Source of the DNA: Marivita sp051859345
GTDB lineage: Bacteria > Pseudomonadota > Alphaproteobacteria > Rhodobacterales > Rhodobacteraceae
Direction of reading: 5' to 3'
Assembly: GCF_051859345.1 (NCBI RefSeq)
Contig: NZ_JBHYFV010000008.1
Location: forward strand, 1 to 64,000
Length of the DNA: 64,000 nucleotides
Below the pieces are notes generated by a model, which was not told the DNA's origin, did no database searches, and saw only the letters and a program-made list of their open reading frames with translations. Below are positions 42,671-50,369 of this stretch, one piece after another (position 1 is the stretch's first letter; every line of letters begins with the position of its first letter). A program made the position numbers and the translations under genes.

Positions 42671-42988
42671 GGGACACCATTCTGGTTTAAAGGCAACGAC
42701 CCGCAGATAGACATTCGCAGAAGCTCGCGCAACCTGTGCAACCTTGCCCCAGTTTTACCCGATTCTCTGAATTCGGGCACGATTTGATCCAAATTGTGGC
42801 AGATGTCATCGCTGCCGCGTCCCAATTCCGCCAAATATATTTCAATTTGTTTCACCTCGTGATCATGCCCATTTCCACCTGCCCAGCGTGAATACCGACC
42901 CTGTTGTTGCATCAGTTTGAAACATTGCGTTCTTGGATTGTCCACTAATCAGGAACAGTCACCGCACCGCAGCGACCGCGGCGTTTTT

Positions 42989-43021
42989 CGAATACTGTTT
43001 CCATAAGAGAGACAGTATTCG
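42989..43021. repeat. Inverted repeat, 10-bp perfect arms
   Basis: CGAATACTGT (42989-42998) and ACAGTATTCG (43012-43021) are exact inverses, 13 bases apart. Two half-sites on nearly the same helix face and A/T-rich flanks suggest a dimeric regulator's operator. A hairpin at the 5' end of the rnd-lpt transcript is less likely because it lies over 300 bases upstream of the rnd ATG. Confidence 0.55.
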
Positions 43022-43307
43022 GATTCACGTCATAATTGATGCGGTGTTGCAGCAAATTTTCGGCACAATTCTGCATCCGCAGCATGATTGAACACGAAAG
43101 CCACGAATTCCGTTTGGAATCTCTATGGTCAGAAAAAGACGCCAGACGCGCAACTTAGAGAGCATCTCAACCCCGAGCGGAAGATTGCTCACGAATTGTA
43201 AAAAGTGATTTTACCGCGCCCAGTTCGAAAATGGGCTGGAAAAACAATCGGCCCAAGGTTGATTACCTCTTGGGAATACACGGGAAAGTTTCCCCCCATT
43301 CTGAAAG

Positions 43308-43336
43308 TTGACCTAAATAAGGCATAGGGTCATAAA
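43308..43336 (+). promoter_or_regulatory. Candidate housekeeping promoter for exoY
   Basis: TTGACC at 43308-43313, 17-base spacer, CATAAA at 43331-43336. The -10 matches four of six consensus bases. It would produce a leader of about 240 bases. This rests on motif match only. Confidence 0.35.
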
Positions 43337-43580
43337 CACGACATCGACAGGCAGGACACATTCCTGCCACGTTTTAGATTGGCACTTGGGGGTTGGTGCT
43401 TCCACTTGGGAGTTGCGTTAGGTTCGTCTGCTGAAGTCTGCCACTTAGTCTGAAAATCTGAATTTCGGCTTGCGTTGCCGAAACTGATGTTTGTCGCCGC
43501 GTGCGCCAAACAACCAGATCTTGCATGCCAAAGGTAGCTCCGCGGTCGGCCCCAGCACATAGGGTCAAAAGGGTGTTCTC

Positions 43581-44270
43581 ATGACACTGCACATTCGCCA
43601 ACCGCTGCCTGGCACCGATATCGAAACACTGGTCAACGCGGCCTTTTCGAAGACCGAACCAAAAAGCATCTACCGCGATCACTTCAAGCGCGGTGTCGAT
43701 ATTTTTCTGGTCCTGATGGCGGCTTTGCCGGTTGCGATCATTCTTGGCGTGTGCGCTTTTCTTGTCGCCAAGGATGGTGGATCGCCGTTCTATCATCAGA
43801 CCCGTATCGGCCGGTTCGGCAAAACCTTCAAAATGTGGAAACTCCGCAGCATGGTGGCGAACGCCGATGAGGCTCTTGAGGCGCATCTCGTTAACAACCC
43901 GTCGGCGCGGGGCGAATGGAACCGCAATCAAAAGCTTCGCAACGACCCGCGGATCACAAAGATCGGTCACATCCTGCGCAAGACGTCACTTGATGAACTG
44001 CCCCAGCTTTGGAACGTGCTCAAAGGCGACATGTCGCTGGTAGGCCCCCGCCCGATGATGGTGGATCAGCAGGCGTTGTATCCCGGTTCGGCCTATTATG
44101 CGCTGCGCCCCGGTCTGACCGGCTTCTGGCAGGTGTCCGTGCGCCACGAAAGCAGCTTTGCAGAGCGCGCGCAGTATGATGCGGAATACCTGAGCAAAGT
44201 CACCCTCGCTCAGGACATCTCGGTGATGTGGAAGACAATCAGCGTTGTGACCAAAGGGACCGGCTGCTGA
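43581..44270 (+). CDS. exoY: ExoY-like undecaprenyl-phosphate sugar-phosphate transferase
   Basis: The 229-residue initiating enzyme attaches the first sugar phosphate (galactose or glucose type) to the lipid carrier for exopolysaccharide repeat units. One membrane hairpin (VDIFLVLMAALPVAIILGVC) is followed by the catalytic domain with GSPFYHQTRIGRFGKTFKMW, KLRSM, LRKTSLDELPQLWNVLKGDM and SLVGPRPM, all diagnostic of the PglC/WbaP C-terminal domain. The gene stands alone, its stop abutting the convergent FMN reductase gene. Confidence 0.93.
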   Translation: MTLHIRQPLPGTDIETLVNAAFSKTEPKSIYRDHFKRGVDIFLVLMAALPVAIILGVCAFLVAKDGGSPFYHQTRIGRFGKTFKMWKLRSMVANADEALEAHLVNNPSARGEWNRNQKLRNDPRITKIGHILRKTSLDELPQLWNVLKGDMSLVGPRPMMVDQQALYPGSAYYALRPGLTGFWQVSVRHESSFAERAQYDAEYLSKVTLAQDISVMWKTISVVTKGTGC

Positions 44271-44825
44271 TCAGGGCGTCCGGTTGGCTTCGGCAAGCCG
44301 GCGCAGGGTCTGCATCAAGTCATCAAGCGCTTTTGCGTTGATCTCATTGGTCAAATGCCCGTCGTCGCCCCATTGCGTCGACGTCGCGGCGACCATGACT
44401 TCCGGGCCAGTGATCAGCAAAGGGCGAAACGGCGTCAGGCAAAGCCGCGCCATGTTCTGGGTCCGCTCACCACCCGCCCGACCGGCAGCGGCGGACATGA
44501 TCGCAACAGGCGTATTGGACCAGGGCGTGCCCTTGGTCCGACTGACCCAGTCCAAAGCGTTCTTCAGCACGCCCGAGATGCCCTTGTTGTACTCTGGGCA
44601 GGCAACGATCACCGCATCGGCAGAAGCGATCTGGTCCGATAGCGTCTGCACGGCTTCGGGAATGCCAGAACTTTCTTCAAGATCACCATCATAAAGCGGC
44701 AGACGCAGATCACCCTCGATAAAATCCGCAGCACCAAAACGGCGCGACGCCTCGTGCATCAGCAGCCGATTGGTCGACGCCTTGCGCAATGAGCCGCACA
44801 GGCCCACCAATTTCAAATCCGCCAT
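44271..44825 (-). CDS. NADPH-dependent FMN reductase family protein
   Basis: A 184-residue flavodoxin-like protein (ChrR/azoreductase type). LVGLCGSLRKASTNRLLMH binds the FMN phosphate, and ACPEYNKGISGVLKNALDWVSR is the family's flavin loop; GRAGGERT forms the NADPH region. AGGAG stands 7 bases before ATG 44825, with a second ATG at 44828; the longer open frame to 44903 is rejected. The physiological substrate is unknown. Confidence 0.9.
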   Translation of the reverse strand: MADLKLVGLCGSLRKASTNRLLMHEASRRFGAADFIEGDLRLPLYDGDLEESSGIPEAVQTLSDQIASADAVIVACPEYNKGISGVLKNALDWVSRTKGTPWSNTPVAIMSAAAGRAGGERTQNMARLCLTPFRPLLITGPEVMVAATSTQWGDDGHLTNEINAKALDDLMQTLRRLAEANRTP

Positions 44826-44903
44826 CATCTGTCTCCTGAACTGTCGCAGTGCAAACTGTATCGCGCAAGGGAGGAGGCAACCCAACGCCCCGTAGATAGA
44901 CAC

Positions 44904-44934
44904 AAAAAAGCCCGCACCAAATGGCGCGGGCTTT
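44904..44934 (-). terminator. Rho-independent terminator of the OmpA-like lipoprotein gene
   Basis: On the minus strand AAAGCCCGC / GCGGGCTTT arms (44934-44926 and 44915-44907) with a 10-base loop are followed by a run of six T. It lies 21 bases after the stop of the OmpA-like gene. This is the clearest intrinsic terminator in the window. Confidence 0.85.
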
Positions 44935-44955
44935 GATTGTGTAACAGATCGCGGA

Positions 44956-45609
44956 TCAGGCGTTCGGCAGGATCACGATCTCAACGCGACGGTTCTGTGC
45001 CCGGCCGTCAGGTGTCAGGTTGCTTGCGATCGGCTGATCTTCACCGCGACCAATGCTCTGGACACGGAACGACGGAACGCCTTCGTTCATCAGGATATTC
45101 GCAACGGCCTGCGCGCGCTGGCGCGACAGGTTCTGGTTGTAGTTGGCATCACCGGTGTTGTCGGTGTGACCCACAACCTGAACCGTTGTGTCAGGATAGG
45201 CCAACAGGTTCTGACCCACCGTGCGCAAATCACGCTGGAGATCGGGACGCAGGTTGGCGCTGTCTGTTGCGAACAGGATGTCCTGCGGCAGTGTCACGAT
45301 AAGACGGTCACCGGTGTTGCGGATGGTGACGTTGTCATTGCCCATCTGCGCGCGCAGGTCTGCTTCCTGTTTGTCGAGACGATTTCCGATGATGGCACCG
45401 CCGCCGCCGCCGATCGCTGCGCCAAGCACAGCGTTGCGCCGACGCTCTTCTGGGTCGTTCCCCATCAGGGCACCGATCGTCGCGCCCGCGCCCGCACCGA
45501 TCAACGCGCCGGACTTGGTCTGGCGGTTGGGGTCGTTCGGGTCGGTACAGGCCGACAGCAAGATCGCGCCGCAAAGGGCCGTGGAAAGGGAAAGTTTGGA
45601 AAGTGTCAT
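44956..45609 (-). CDS. OmpA-family outer-membrane lipoprotein (YiaD-like)
   Basis: A 217-residue lipoprotein: signal with lipobox LLSAC, then a Gly-rich glycine-zipper region (SGALIGAGAGATIGALMG, AAIGGGGGAIIGNRLD), then an OmpA peptidoglycan-binding domain (DILFATDSANLRPDLQRDLR, VVGHTDNTGDANYNQNLSRQ, GRGEDQPIASN and RRVEIVI). Start ATG 45609 with GAGG upstream; the longer frame is rejected because it hides the signal. It anchors the outer membrane to peptidoglycan. Confidence 0.93.
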   Translation of the reverse strand: MTLSKLSLSTALCGAILLSACTDPNDPNRQTKSGALIGAGAGATIGALMGNDPEERRRNAVLGAAIGGGGGAIIGNRLDKQEADLRAQMGNDNVTIRNTGDRLIVTLPQDILFATDSANLRPDLQRDLRTVGQNLLAYPDTTVQVVGHTDNTGDANYNQNLSRQRAQAVANILMNEGVPSFRVQSIGRGEDQPIASNLTPDGRAQNRRVEIVILPNA

Positions 45610-45724
45610 TGGATTGCCTCTATTACCTGTGCCCGATTGTAGGGGTCTCGTGGTTGCTATGCGATAGCATACCCCGGCAGAACCCCTTTGTCGTGGGGAA
45701 ATCGGCACATTTCCGCGCATGCCC

Positions 45725-46570
45725 TCACGCTTCGGCGCGCGCGGATTCCCATGCAAGGATGCTGCGTTTGACCGGCAATCCCCAGTGATAGCCCCCCAAC
45801 CCACCGGATTTCCGCATCGCCCGATGGCATGGGATCAGGTAGCTGATGGGGTTGCGACCAACGGCTGTGCCAACCGCACGCACAGCTTTGGGATGGCCGA
45901 TGAATTCGGCGATCTCGGAATAGGTGGTAACGTGGCCTGACGGAATCTGCATCAGCGCTTCCCAGACCTTGATCTGAAACGGGGCGCCGATCATGAAAAG
46001 GGGCACGTCGCACTTTGCCTGTCCAAACGCACCGCGCACCCAAGGGGCAAGACGGTCGGGCGCTTCCTGATATGTGGCATTGGGCCAACGGCTGCGCAAA
46101 TCCTCCATGGCCTCATTCTCGGTGCATTCCGACGCAAACCCGATCCCGCACAGGCCTTTGTCAGTGCCCATGACAAGGGCGGGGCCAAACGGGCTTTCAA
46201 ACCATCCCCAGAAGATCGTCAGCCCATCGCCACGGCGGGCAAAGTCACCGGGACTCATCGCTTCCCAGCGCAGGAACAGGTCGTGCAACCGTCCGCCCCC
46301 CGACAAGCCAGAGGCATGGGCCGTTTCCAGCGTCGTGAATCGTTCCGACAAAAGCGCCTTCGCGTGGCCCAGCGTCAGATATTGCTGATAGCGCTTCGGG
46401 CTGACCCCGACCCAACGCGAAAACACACGCTGAAAATGCGCGGGACTCATGTTCATTTCGGAGGCCAGTTCATCCAGCGATACAGACGGCCCGCGCCCGT
46501 CGATGATATCAAGCGCGCGGCGCATGACATTGAAGTGATATCCTTGGCTATCTTCAGCAAGGTTTTGCAT
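45725..46570 (-). CDS. Ada-like fusion: AraC-type HTH plus O6-alkylguanine-DNA alkyltransferase
   Basis: A 281-residue protein joining an AraC helix-turn-helix (residues about 15-105: VSLDELASEMNMSPAHFQRVFSR) to a methylated-DNA-cysteine methyltransferase with the active-site Cys248 in IPCHRAM and the Asn/Arg region AVGTAVGRNP. The N-terminal zinc methyl-phosphotriester domain of E. coli Ada is absent, so sensing must work differently. ATG 46570 is set by AGGAGG 6 bases upstream. It is divergent from nth, another DNA-repair gene. Confidence 0.92.
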   Translation of the reverse strand: MQNLAEDSQGYHFNVMRRALDIIDGRGPSVSLDELASEMNMSPAHFQRVFSRWVGVSPKRYQQYLTLGHAKALLSERFTTLETAHASGLSGGGRLHDLFLRWEAMSPGDFARRGDGLTIFWGWFESPFGPALVMGTDKGLCGIGFASECTENEAMEDLRSRWPNATYQEAPDRLAPWVRGAFGQAKCDVPLFMIGAPFQIKVWEALMQIPSGHVTTYSEIAEFIGHPKAVRAVGTAVGRNPISYLIPCHRAMRKSGGLGGYHWGLPVKRSILAWESARAEA

Positions 46571-46690
46571 CCGACCCTCCTTTGCGACCCTTGCACCAAG
46601 ATGTATCCGAATGGGCACGCCCCATGCGACCCGAAACCTGCGCAAGTTGAGTGCTTGCCCCTCCGGCATCCGCGCGGCATATGAAGCGTC

Positions 46691-47335
46691 ATGGCCAAGC
46701 AACTTGACTATCACTCCATTCGCGAGATTTTCACGCGATTTCAGGCCGCCGAGGCTGAGCCCAAAGGCGAATTGGATCATGTGAATGCCTACACGCTTGT
46801 GGTGGCTGTCGCCCTGTCGGCACAGGCAACCGATGCGGGCGTGAACAAGGCAACCCGCGGGCTGTTCAAGATCGCCGACACGCCGGAGAAGATGCTGGCT
46901 CTGGGTGAAGAGGGTGTGACCGAGCACATCAAGACCATCGGCCTTTACCGCAACAAGGCCAAGAACGTCATCAAGCTTAGTCGCATTCTGGTGGATGACT
47001 ACGGCGGCGAAGTTCCCAATTCCCGCGCCGCGCTGGAAAGCCTGCCGGGAGTCGGGCGCAAGACCGCCAACGTGGTGCTGAACATGTGGTGGCATTATCC
47101 GGCCCAGGCCGTGGACACTCATATTTTCCGCCTCGGCAATCGCAGCGGCATCTGCCCCGGCAAAGATGTGGTCGCAGTCGAGCGTGCCATCGAAGACCAC
47201 ATCCCGGTCGATTTTCAGCAGCACGCGCATCACTGGATGATCCTGCACGGGCGCTACACCTGCGTCGCGCGAAAACCCAAATGCGGAGCATGTCTGATCC
47301 GCGATCTCTGTCAATTCGAGGACAAAACCGAATGA
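46691..47335 (+). CDS. nth: Endonuclease III
   Basis: A 214-residue bifunctional DNA glycosylase/AP lyase for oxidised pyrimidines. Lys124 in LPGVGRKTANVV and Asp142 in AVDTHIFRL are the catalytic pair with the same spacing as in E. coli. The [4Fe-4S] loop is C191-x6-C198-x2-C201-x5-C207. Its stop overlaps the next gene's ATG. Confidence 0.97.
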   Translation: MAKQLDYHSIREIFTRFQAAEAEPKGELDHVNAYTLVVAVALSAQATDAGVNKATRGLFKIADTPEKMLALGEEGVTEHIKTIGLYRNKAKNVIKLSRILVDDYGGEVPNSRAALESLPGVGRKTANVVLNMWWHYPAQAVDTHIFRLGNRSGICPGKDVVAVERAIEDHIPVDFQQHAHHWMILHGRYTCVARKPKCGACLIRDLCQFEDKTE

Positions 47336-48324
47336 GCAAGAAGTACCAGGTTGTCGGCATCGGCAACGCCGTTGTCGACGTGATTGCACGGGCCGAGGAT
47401 ACGTTTCTGGACCTGATGGGTATTCAGAAGGGCATCATGCAACTGGTCGAACGCGACCGCGGCGAAACGCTTTATGCCGCGATGAAGGAACGGACCCAGA
47501 CACCTGGCGGATCGGTCGCGAACACGCTGGCCGGTCTGGGGAACCTTGGGCTTCGAACCGGGTTTATCGGACGTGTCCACAACGACGCCTTGGGGCGCTT
47601 TTATGCGGACGCGATGGAAAAAGACGGCACCAGCTTTGTGAACGCGCCGGTTTCGGGTGGTGAATTGCCCACATCGCGGTCGATGATCTTTGTCTCCCCG
47701 GACGGAGAGCGGTCGATGAACACCTACCTGGGCATCTCGGCGGAACTCGGCCCCGAGGACGTGTCCGAAGACGTGGCGGCCGAAGCCGAAATCGTGTTTC
47801 TGGAAGGCTATCTTTTCGACAAGGACAAGGGCAAGGACGCCTTCATCCGCACCGCTCGCACCTGCCGGGCGGCGGAGGGAAAGACCGGCATCGCGATCTC
47901 GGATCCGTTCTGCGTGGAACGCCACCGGGCCGATTTCCTGAACCTGATCGAGAACGAGATGGATTATGTGATCGGCAACGAGGCCGAAATCATGTCGCTT
48001 TATCAGAACAACGACCTTGAGTCCGATCTCGCGGCTGTGGCTGCGATTTGTCCGCTGGTTGTCTGCACCCGCTCGGGCGATGGCGTCACCATCATCCGCG
48101 AAGGAGAGCGCACGAACATTCCGGTGAACAAGGTTGTTCCCGTAGACGCGACCGGCGCGGGGGATCAGTTCGCAGCCGGGTTCCTCTATGGTCTGGCCAC
48201 AGGCCGGGACATGCAGACAAGCGGCCGAATGGGATGCGTCGCAGCCGAGGAAGTGATCTCGCATATCGGGCCGCGCCCGGAAACGGATTTGGCCGCTCTG
48301 TTCCGCAATGCCGGGTTGATGTGA
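47332..48324 (+). CDS. PfkB-family adenosine kinase
   Basis: A 330-residue ribokinase-fold enzyme. It has the N-terminal VVGIGNAVVDVIARAED, the TPGGSVANTLAGLGNLGL sugar-binding motif and the C-terminal VDATGAGDQFAAGFLYGLATG with the catalytic Asp. Overall it resembles roseobacter and rhizobial adenosine kinases that salvage adenosine to AMP. Start ATG 47332 overlaps the nth stop. Confidence 0.88.
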   Translation: MSKKYQVVGIGNAVVDVIARAEDTFLDLMGIQKGIMQLVERDRGETLYAAMKERTQTPGGSVANTLAGLGNLGLRTGFIGRVHNDALGRFYADAMEKDGTSFVNAPVSGGELPTSRSMIFVSPDGERSMNTYLGISAELGPEDVSEDVAAEAEIVFLEGYLFDKDKGKDAFIRTARTCRAAEGKTGIAISDPFCVERHRADFLNLIENEMDYVIGNEAEIMSLYQNNDLESDLAAVAAICPLVVCTRSGDGVTIIREGERTNIPVNKVVPVDATGAGDQFAAGFLYGLATGRDMQTSGRMGCVAAEEVISHIGPRPETDLAALFRNAGLM

Positions 48325-48395
48325 GGCCGGAATTTCGGGCAGTGATCGGGCGGTGACCGCCACCAAATCGTATCGGTCGACCGAAAGCCCCCGTG

Positions 48396-49565
48396 TTATG
48401 GCGTGTGCCACACCAAGGTGTTCACCTTTGCAAGGCGGGCGAGTCGCGTCAGTTCACCATCCAGTTTCTGCATCCGCTGTTTTGATGGTCTGACGCCGGG
48501 TTCCCACCACAGGTTTTGAACGGTCAGCTTGTCTGATGCACGGTCTGCCTTGGCCTCGATCCGGCCAACAAACCGGTCGCCTTCAAGCAGCGGATAAACG
48601 TAATAGCCCCATTGGCGTTTGGCGGCGGGAACGAACATTTCGACGGTATAGTCGAACCCGAACAGCCGCTTGAGGCGGGTTCGGTCACGGATGGCGGGAT
48701 CGAACGGGTTGAGGATGCGCAATCGCGACGTGGGCTGTGTCAGTGTGGCCAGTCGGGATTCAATTGCGGGGCAGGCAAGGGACTTGGTCCAAGCGCCATC
48801 CGCTGACTGAATCTCGACCGGAACCAACGTTGGCGCATGGCGCACCGCCCAGTCCGACACCTCACGAACGTCGGTGGCGTCCCAGAATTTGCGAATTTCG
48901 CCCAGGGTGCCAAAGCCGATGCGCTCGAGCGCAGAATGGCACAACCAATCAATCTGATCCCGGTCCGGAACCTCTTGCTGATGCAGATGCGCGGGAAAGA
49001 CACGTTCGGCAAGATCGTAATACTTGGTAAAACCGTCGCGGTGACAGGTGGCCAGTTCGCCCGCATACCAAAGATAATCCAACCCGATCTTGTGCGGCGG
49101 CCGCTTCCACATCTCGCGTTTGCCTTCGACCCTCGTGTCGAAATCATGGGTGGACAGCGGGCCTTCGTCAGCGATGCGCTTTTTGATCTGGCTCAGATCG
49201 CGCGGATCAAGATGTTTGCCATACCACGAGGATCGACTGACCTTGTCTTTCATGCGACGGAACTGGCGCTGCCACATTGGCAGCATCTCCATCGGCAGAA
49301 CCGACGCGTCATGGGTAAAATGTTCGAACACCGCACGATCCCGCGCGAGCAGGTGGTCCAGCATCGGCTCCCGATAATTCTGGTTGCGACTCCAGAGAAT
49401 GTGATGATGCGCGCGGGATACGACCTGGATCGTATCCAGCTGAACAAAGCCAAGACTGTGGATAAGCGCTGCCGTGTCCAGCAGGCCTGTCGGTGTGTCG
49501 CCAAGACCATGGGCCGAAAGCCAAAGGTGCCGGGCGGTGCGGTTCGGGATCTTGAGAGGGGTCAC
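48396..49565 (-). CDS. YcaQ/AlkZ-type winged-helix DNA glycosylase
   Basis: A 389-residue protein of the HTH_42 family (crosslink repair DNA glycosylase YcaQ). The catalytic region reads FVQLDTIQVVSRAHHHILWSR; the QLD triplet is the QxD signature of YcaQ-type enzymes, as opposed to the QxQ of AlkZ. Other landmarks are LLARDRAVFEHFTHDAS and ILNPFDPAIRDRTRLKRLFGF. Members remove bulky and crosslinked bases. The gene is convergent to adenosine kinase. Confidence 0.88.
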   Translation of the reverse strand: MTPLKIPNRTARHLWLSAHGLGDTPTGLLDTAALIHSLGFVQLDTIQVVSRAHHHILWSRNQNYREPMLDHLLARDRAVFEHFTHDASVLPMEMLPMWQRQFRRMKDKVSRSSWYGKHLDPRDLSQIKKRIADEGPLSTHDFDTRVEGKREMWKRPPHKIGLDYLWYAGELATCHRDGFTKYYDLAERVFPAHLHQQEVPDRDQIDWLCHSALERIGFGTLGEIRKFWDATDVREVSDWAVRHAPTLVPVEIQSADGAWTKSLACPAIESRLATLTQPTSRLRILNPFDPAIRDRTRLKRLFGFDYTVEMFVPAAKRQWGYYVYPLLEGDRFVGRIEAKADRASDKLTVQNLWWEPGVRPSKQRMQKLDGELTRLARLAKVNTLVWHTP

Positions 49566-49662
49566 ACAGGCTCCGGATCAAGTGGATACAGAGCGAATGC
49601 TAGGACAGCCCGTGTCAAAGGCCCATCCCATCCGGCGGAAATTCCGCGTGTGCGCGCGCAAC

Positions 49663-50205
49663 TCACTCGGTCGATCGGGGCGTCCCCGGCGCGGCATCGC
49701 CATTGGCTTCGATGTCCGCGATATAACGTTTCATCTCGGCGATCTCGTTGCGCTGGGTTTCGACGATGGCAGCCGCCAGCGCCACAACACGCGGGTCCGA
49801 AAGGTTGGCCCGTTCGCTGGTCAGCACGGCGATGGAGTGGTGTGGAATCATCGCCTTCATCCAGGCCAGATCGCCGATGGTCGCCTGGGACCGGACCAGG
49901 CCGACACCGAGGGCAAAGGCAAGGATACCGCCTGCGAAGATCGCGATATTGGCAGCGCGGTTGGCATACATGCCCAACATGAACGCCAACATGATCACAG
50001 CCATGGTGCCGCCCATATACAGCGCCATCCACATCCGGGTCTGTGAAAAGAAGACGTGATCCAACGCGTAGGTGTTCAGATACATCAGCCCGAACATCAC
50101 AACGGTAGAGGTTCCGATCATCGCGAAGAAGCGCAGGTAACTGCTGGATCCATGATTCGAGTGGGATGGTTTGGAGTGCGGGGTCGGTGTGGTTTCTCGT
50201 GTCAC
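49663..50205 (-). CDS. DUF305 family membrane protein
   Basis: A 180-residue protein with three hydrophobic segments (from FFAMIGTSTVVMFGLMYL to ILAFALGVGLV) and a C-terminal DUF305 helical motif: WMKAMIPHHSIAVLTSERA, the double-His signature, and VETQRNEIAEMKRYIADIE. DUF305 proteins are ferritin-like helical bundles often near metal-handling genes; the function is undefined. A GTG at 50205 with GGAAG 9 bases upstream is preferred; ATG 50256 is the longer option. Confidence 0.8.
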   Translation of the reverse strand: MTRETTPTPHSKPSHSNHGSSSYLRFFAMIGTSTVVMFGLMYLNTYALDHVFFSQTRMWMALYMGGTMAVIMLAFMLGMYANRAANIAIFAGGILAFALGVGLVRSQATIGDLAWMKAMIPHHSIAVLTSERANLSDPRVVALAAAIVETQRNEIAEMKRYIADIEANGDAAPGTPRSTE

Positions 50206-50312
50206 GGCGATGTGCTTCCGGTCTGTCCTTTGCAGGTAAACGCGGACAGGAAGCAATGTGTTCCGTTGCTCACGCGGCGCAAATGGGGCACGACGGTTGC
50301 TGCTTGGTGGGC

Positions 50313-50355
50313 AAGGCTCTTGAAAGAGCCTTTATAAGAGATTTCGAAATCTCTT
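50313..50355. repeat. Tandem palindromes downstream of polA
   Basis: AAGAGATTTC/GAAATCTCTT at 50336-50355 is a perfect 20-bp palindrome. AAGGCTCTT/AAGAGCCTT at 50313-50332 pairs at 9 positions around a GA centre. They lie 14 and 37 bases beyond the polA stop. Both share the CTCTT/AAGAG arm element. Likely termination or mRNA-end structures. Confidence 0.65.
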
Positions 50356-50369
50356 CGCCCGTGGCACGT

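Larger units (their letters stand above)
42671..43580. other. Long non-coding region upstream of exoY
   Basis: About 910 bases with no acceptable gene. It is visibly richer in A and T than its neighbours. It holds the 10-bp inverted repeat at 42989-43021, a smaller one GTAAAA-AGTGA-TTTTAC at 43198-43214, imperfect direct repeats CACTTGGG.GTTG at 43383 and 43403, and a candidate promoter at 43308-43336. It could carry complex control of exoY or an unannotated small RNA. Confidence 0.6.

Noticed and set aside
42469..42945. Minus-strand frame starting upstream of rnd
   Set aside because: It is out of frame with RNase D over the overlap, and its upstream part has no protein character.
43330..43560. 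Minus-strand 76-codon frame upstream of exoY
   Set aside because: No ribosome-binding site and unusual composition; it lies in an AT-rich regulatory stretch.
43323..43567. Direct repeat CATAGGGTCA at 43323-43332 and 43558-43567, as if flanking a small insertion
   Set aside because: The 225 bases between have no terminal inverted repeats or transposon features, and a 10-bp repeat alone is weak evidence.
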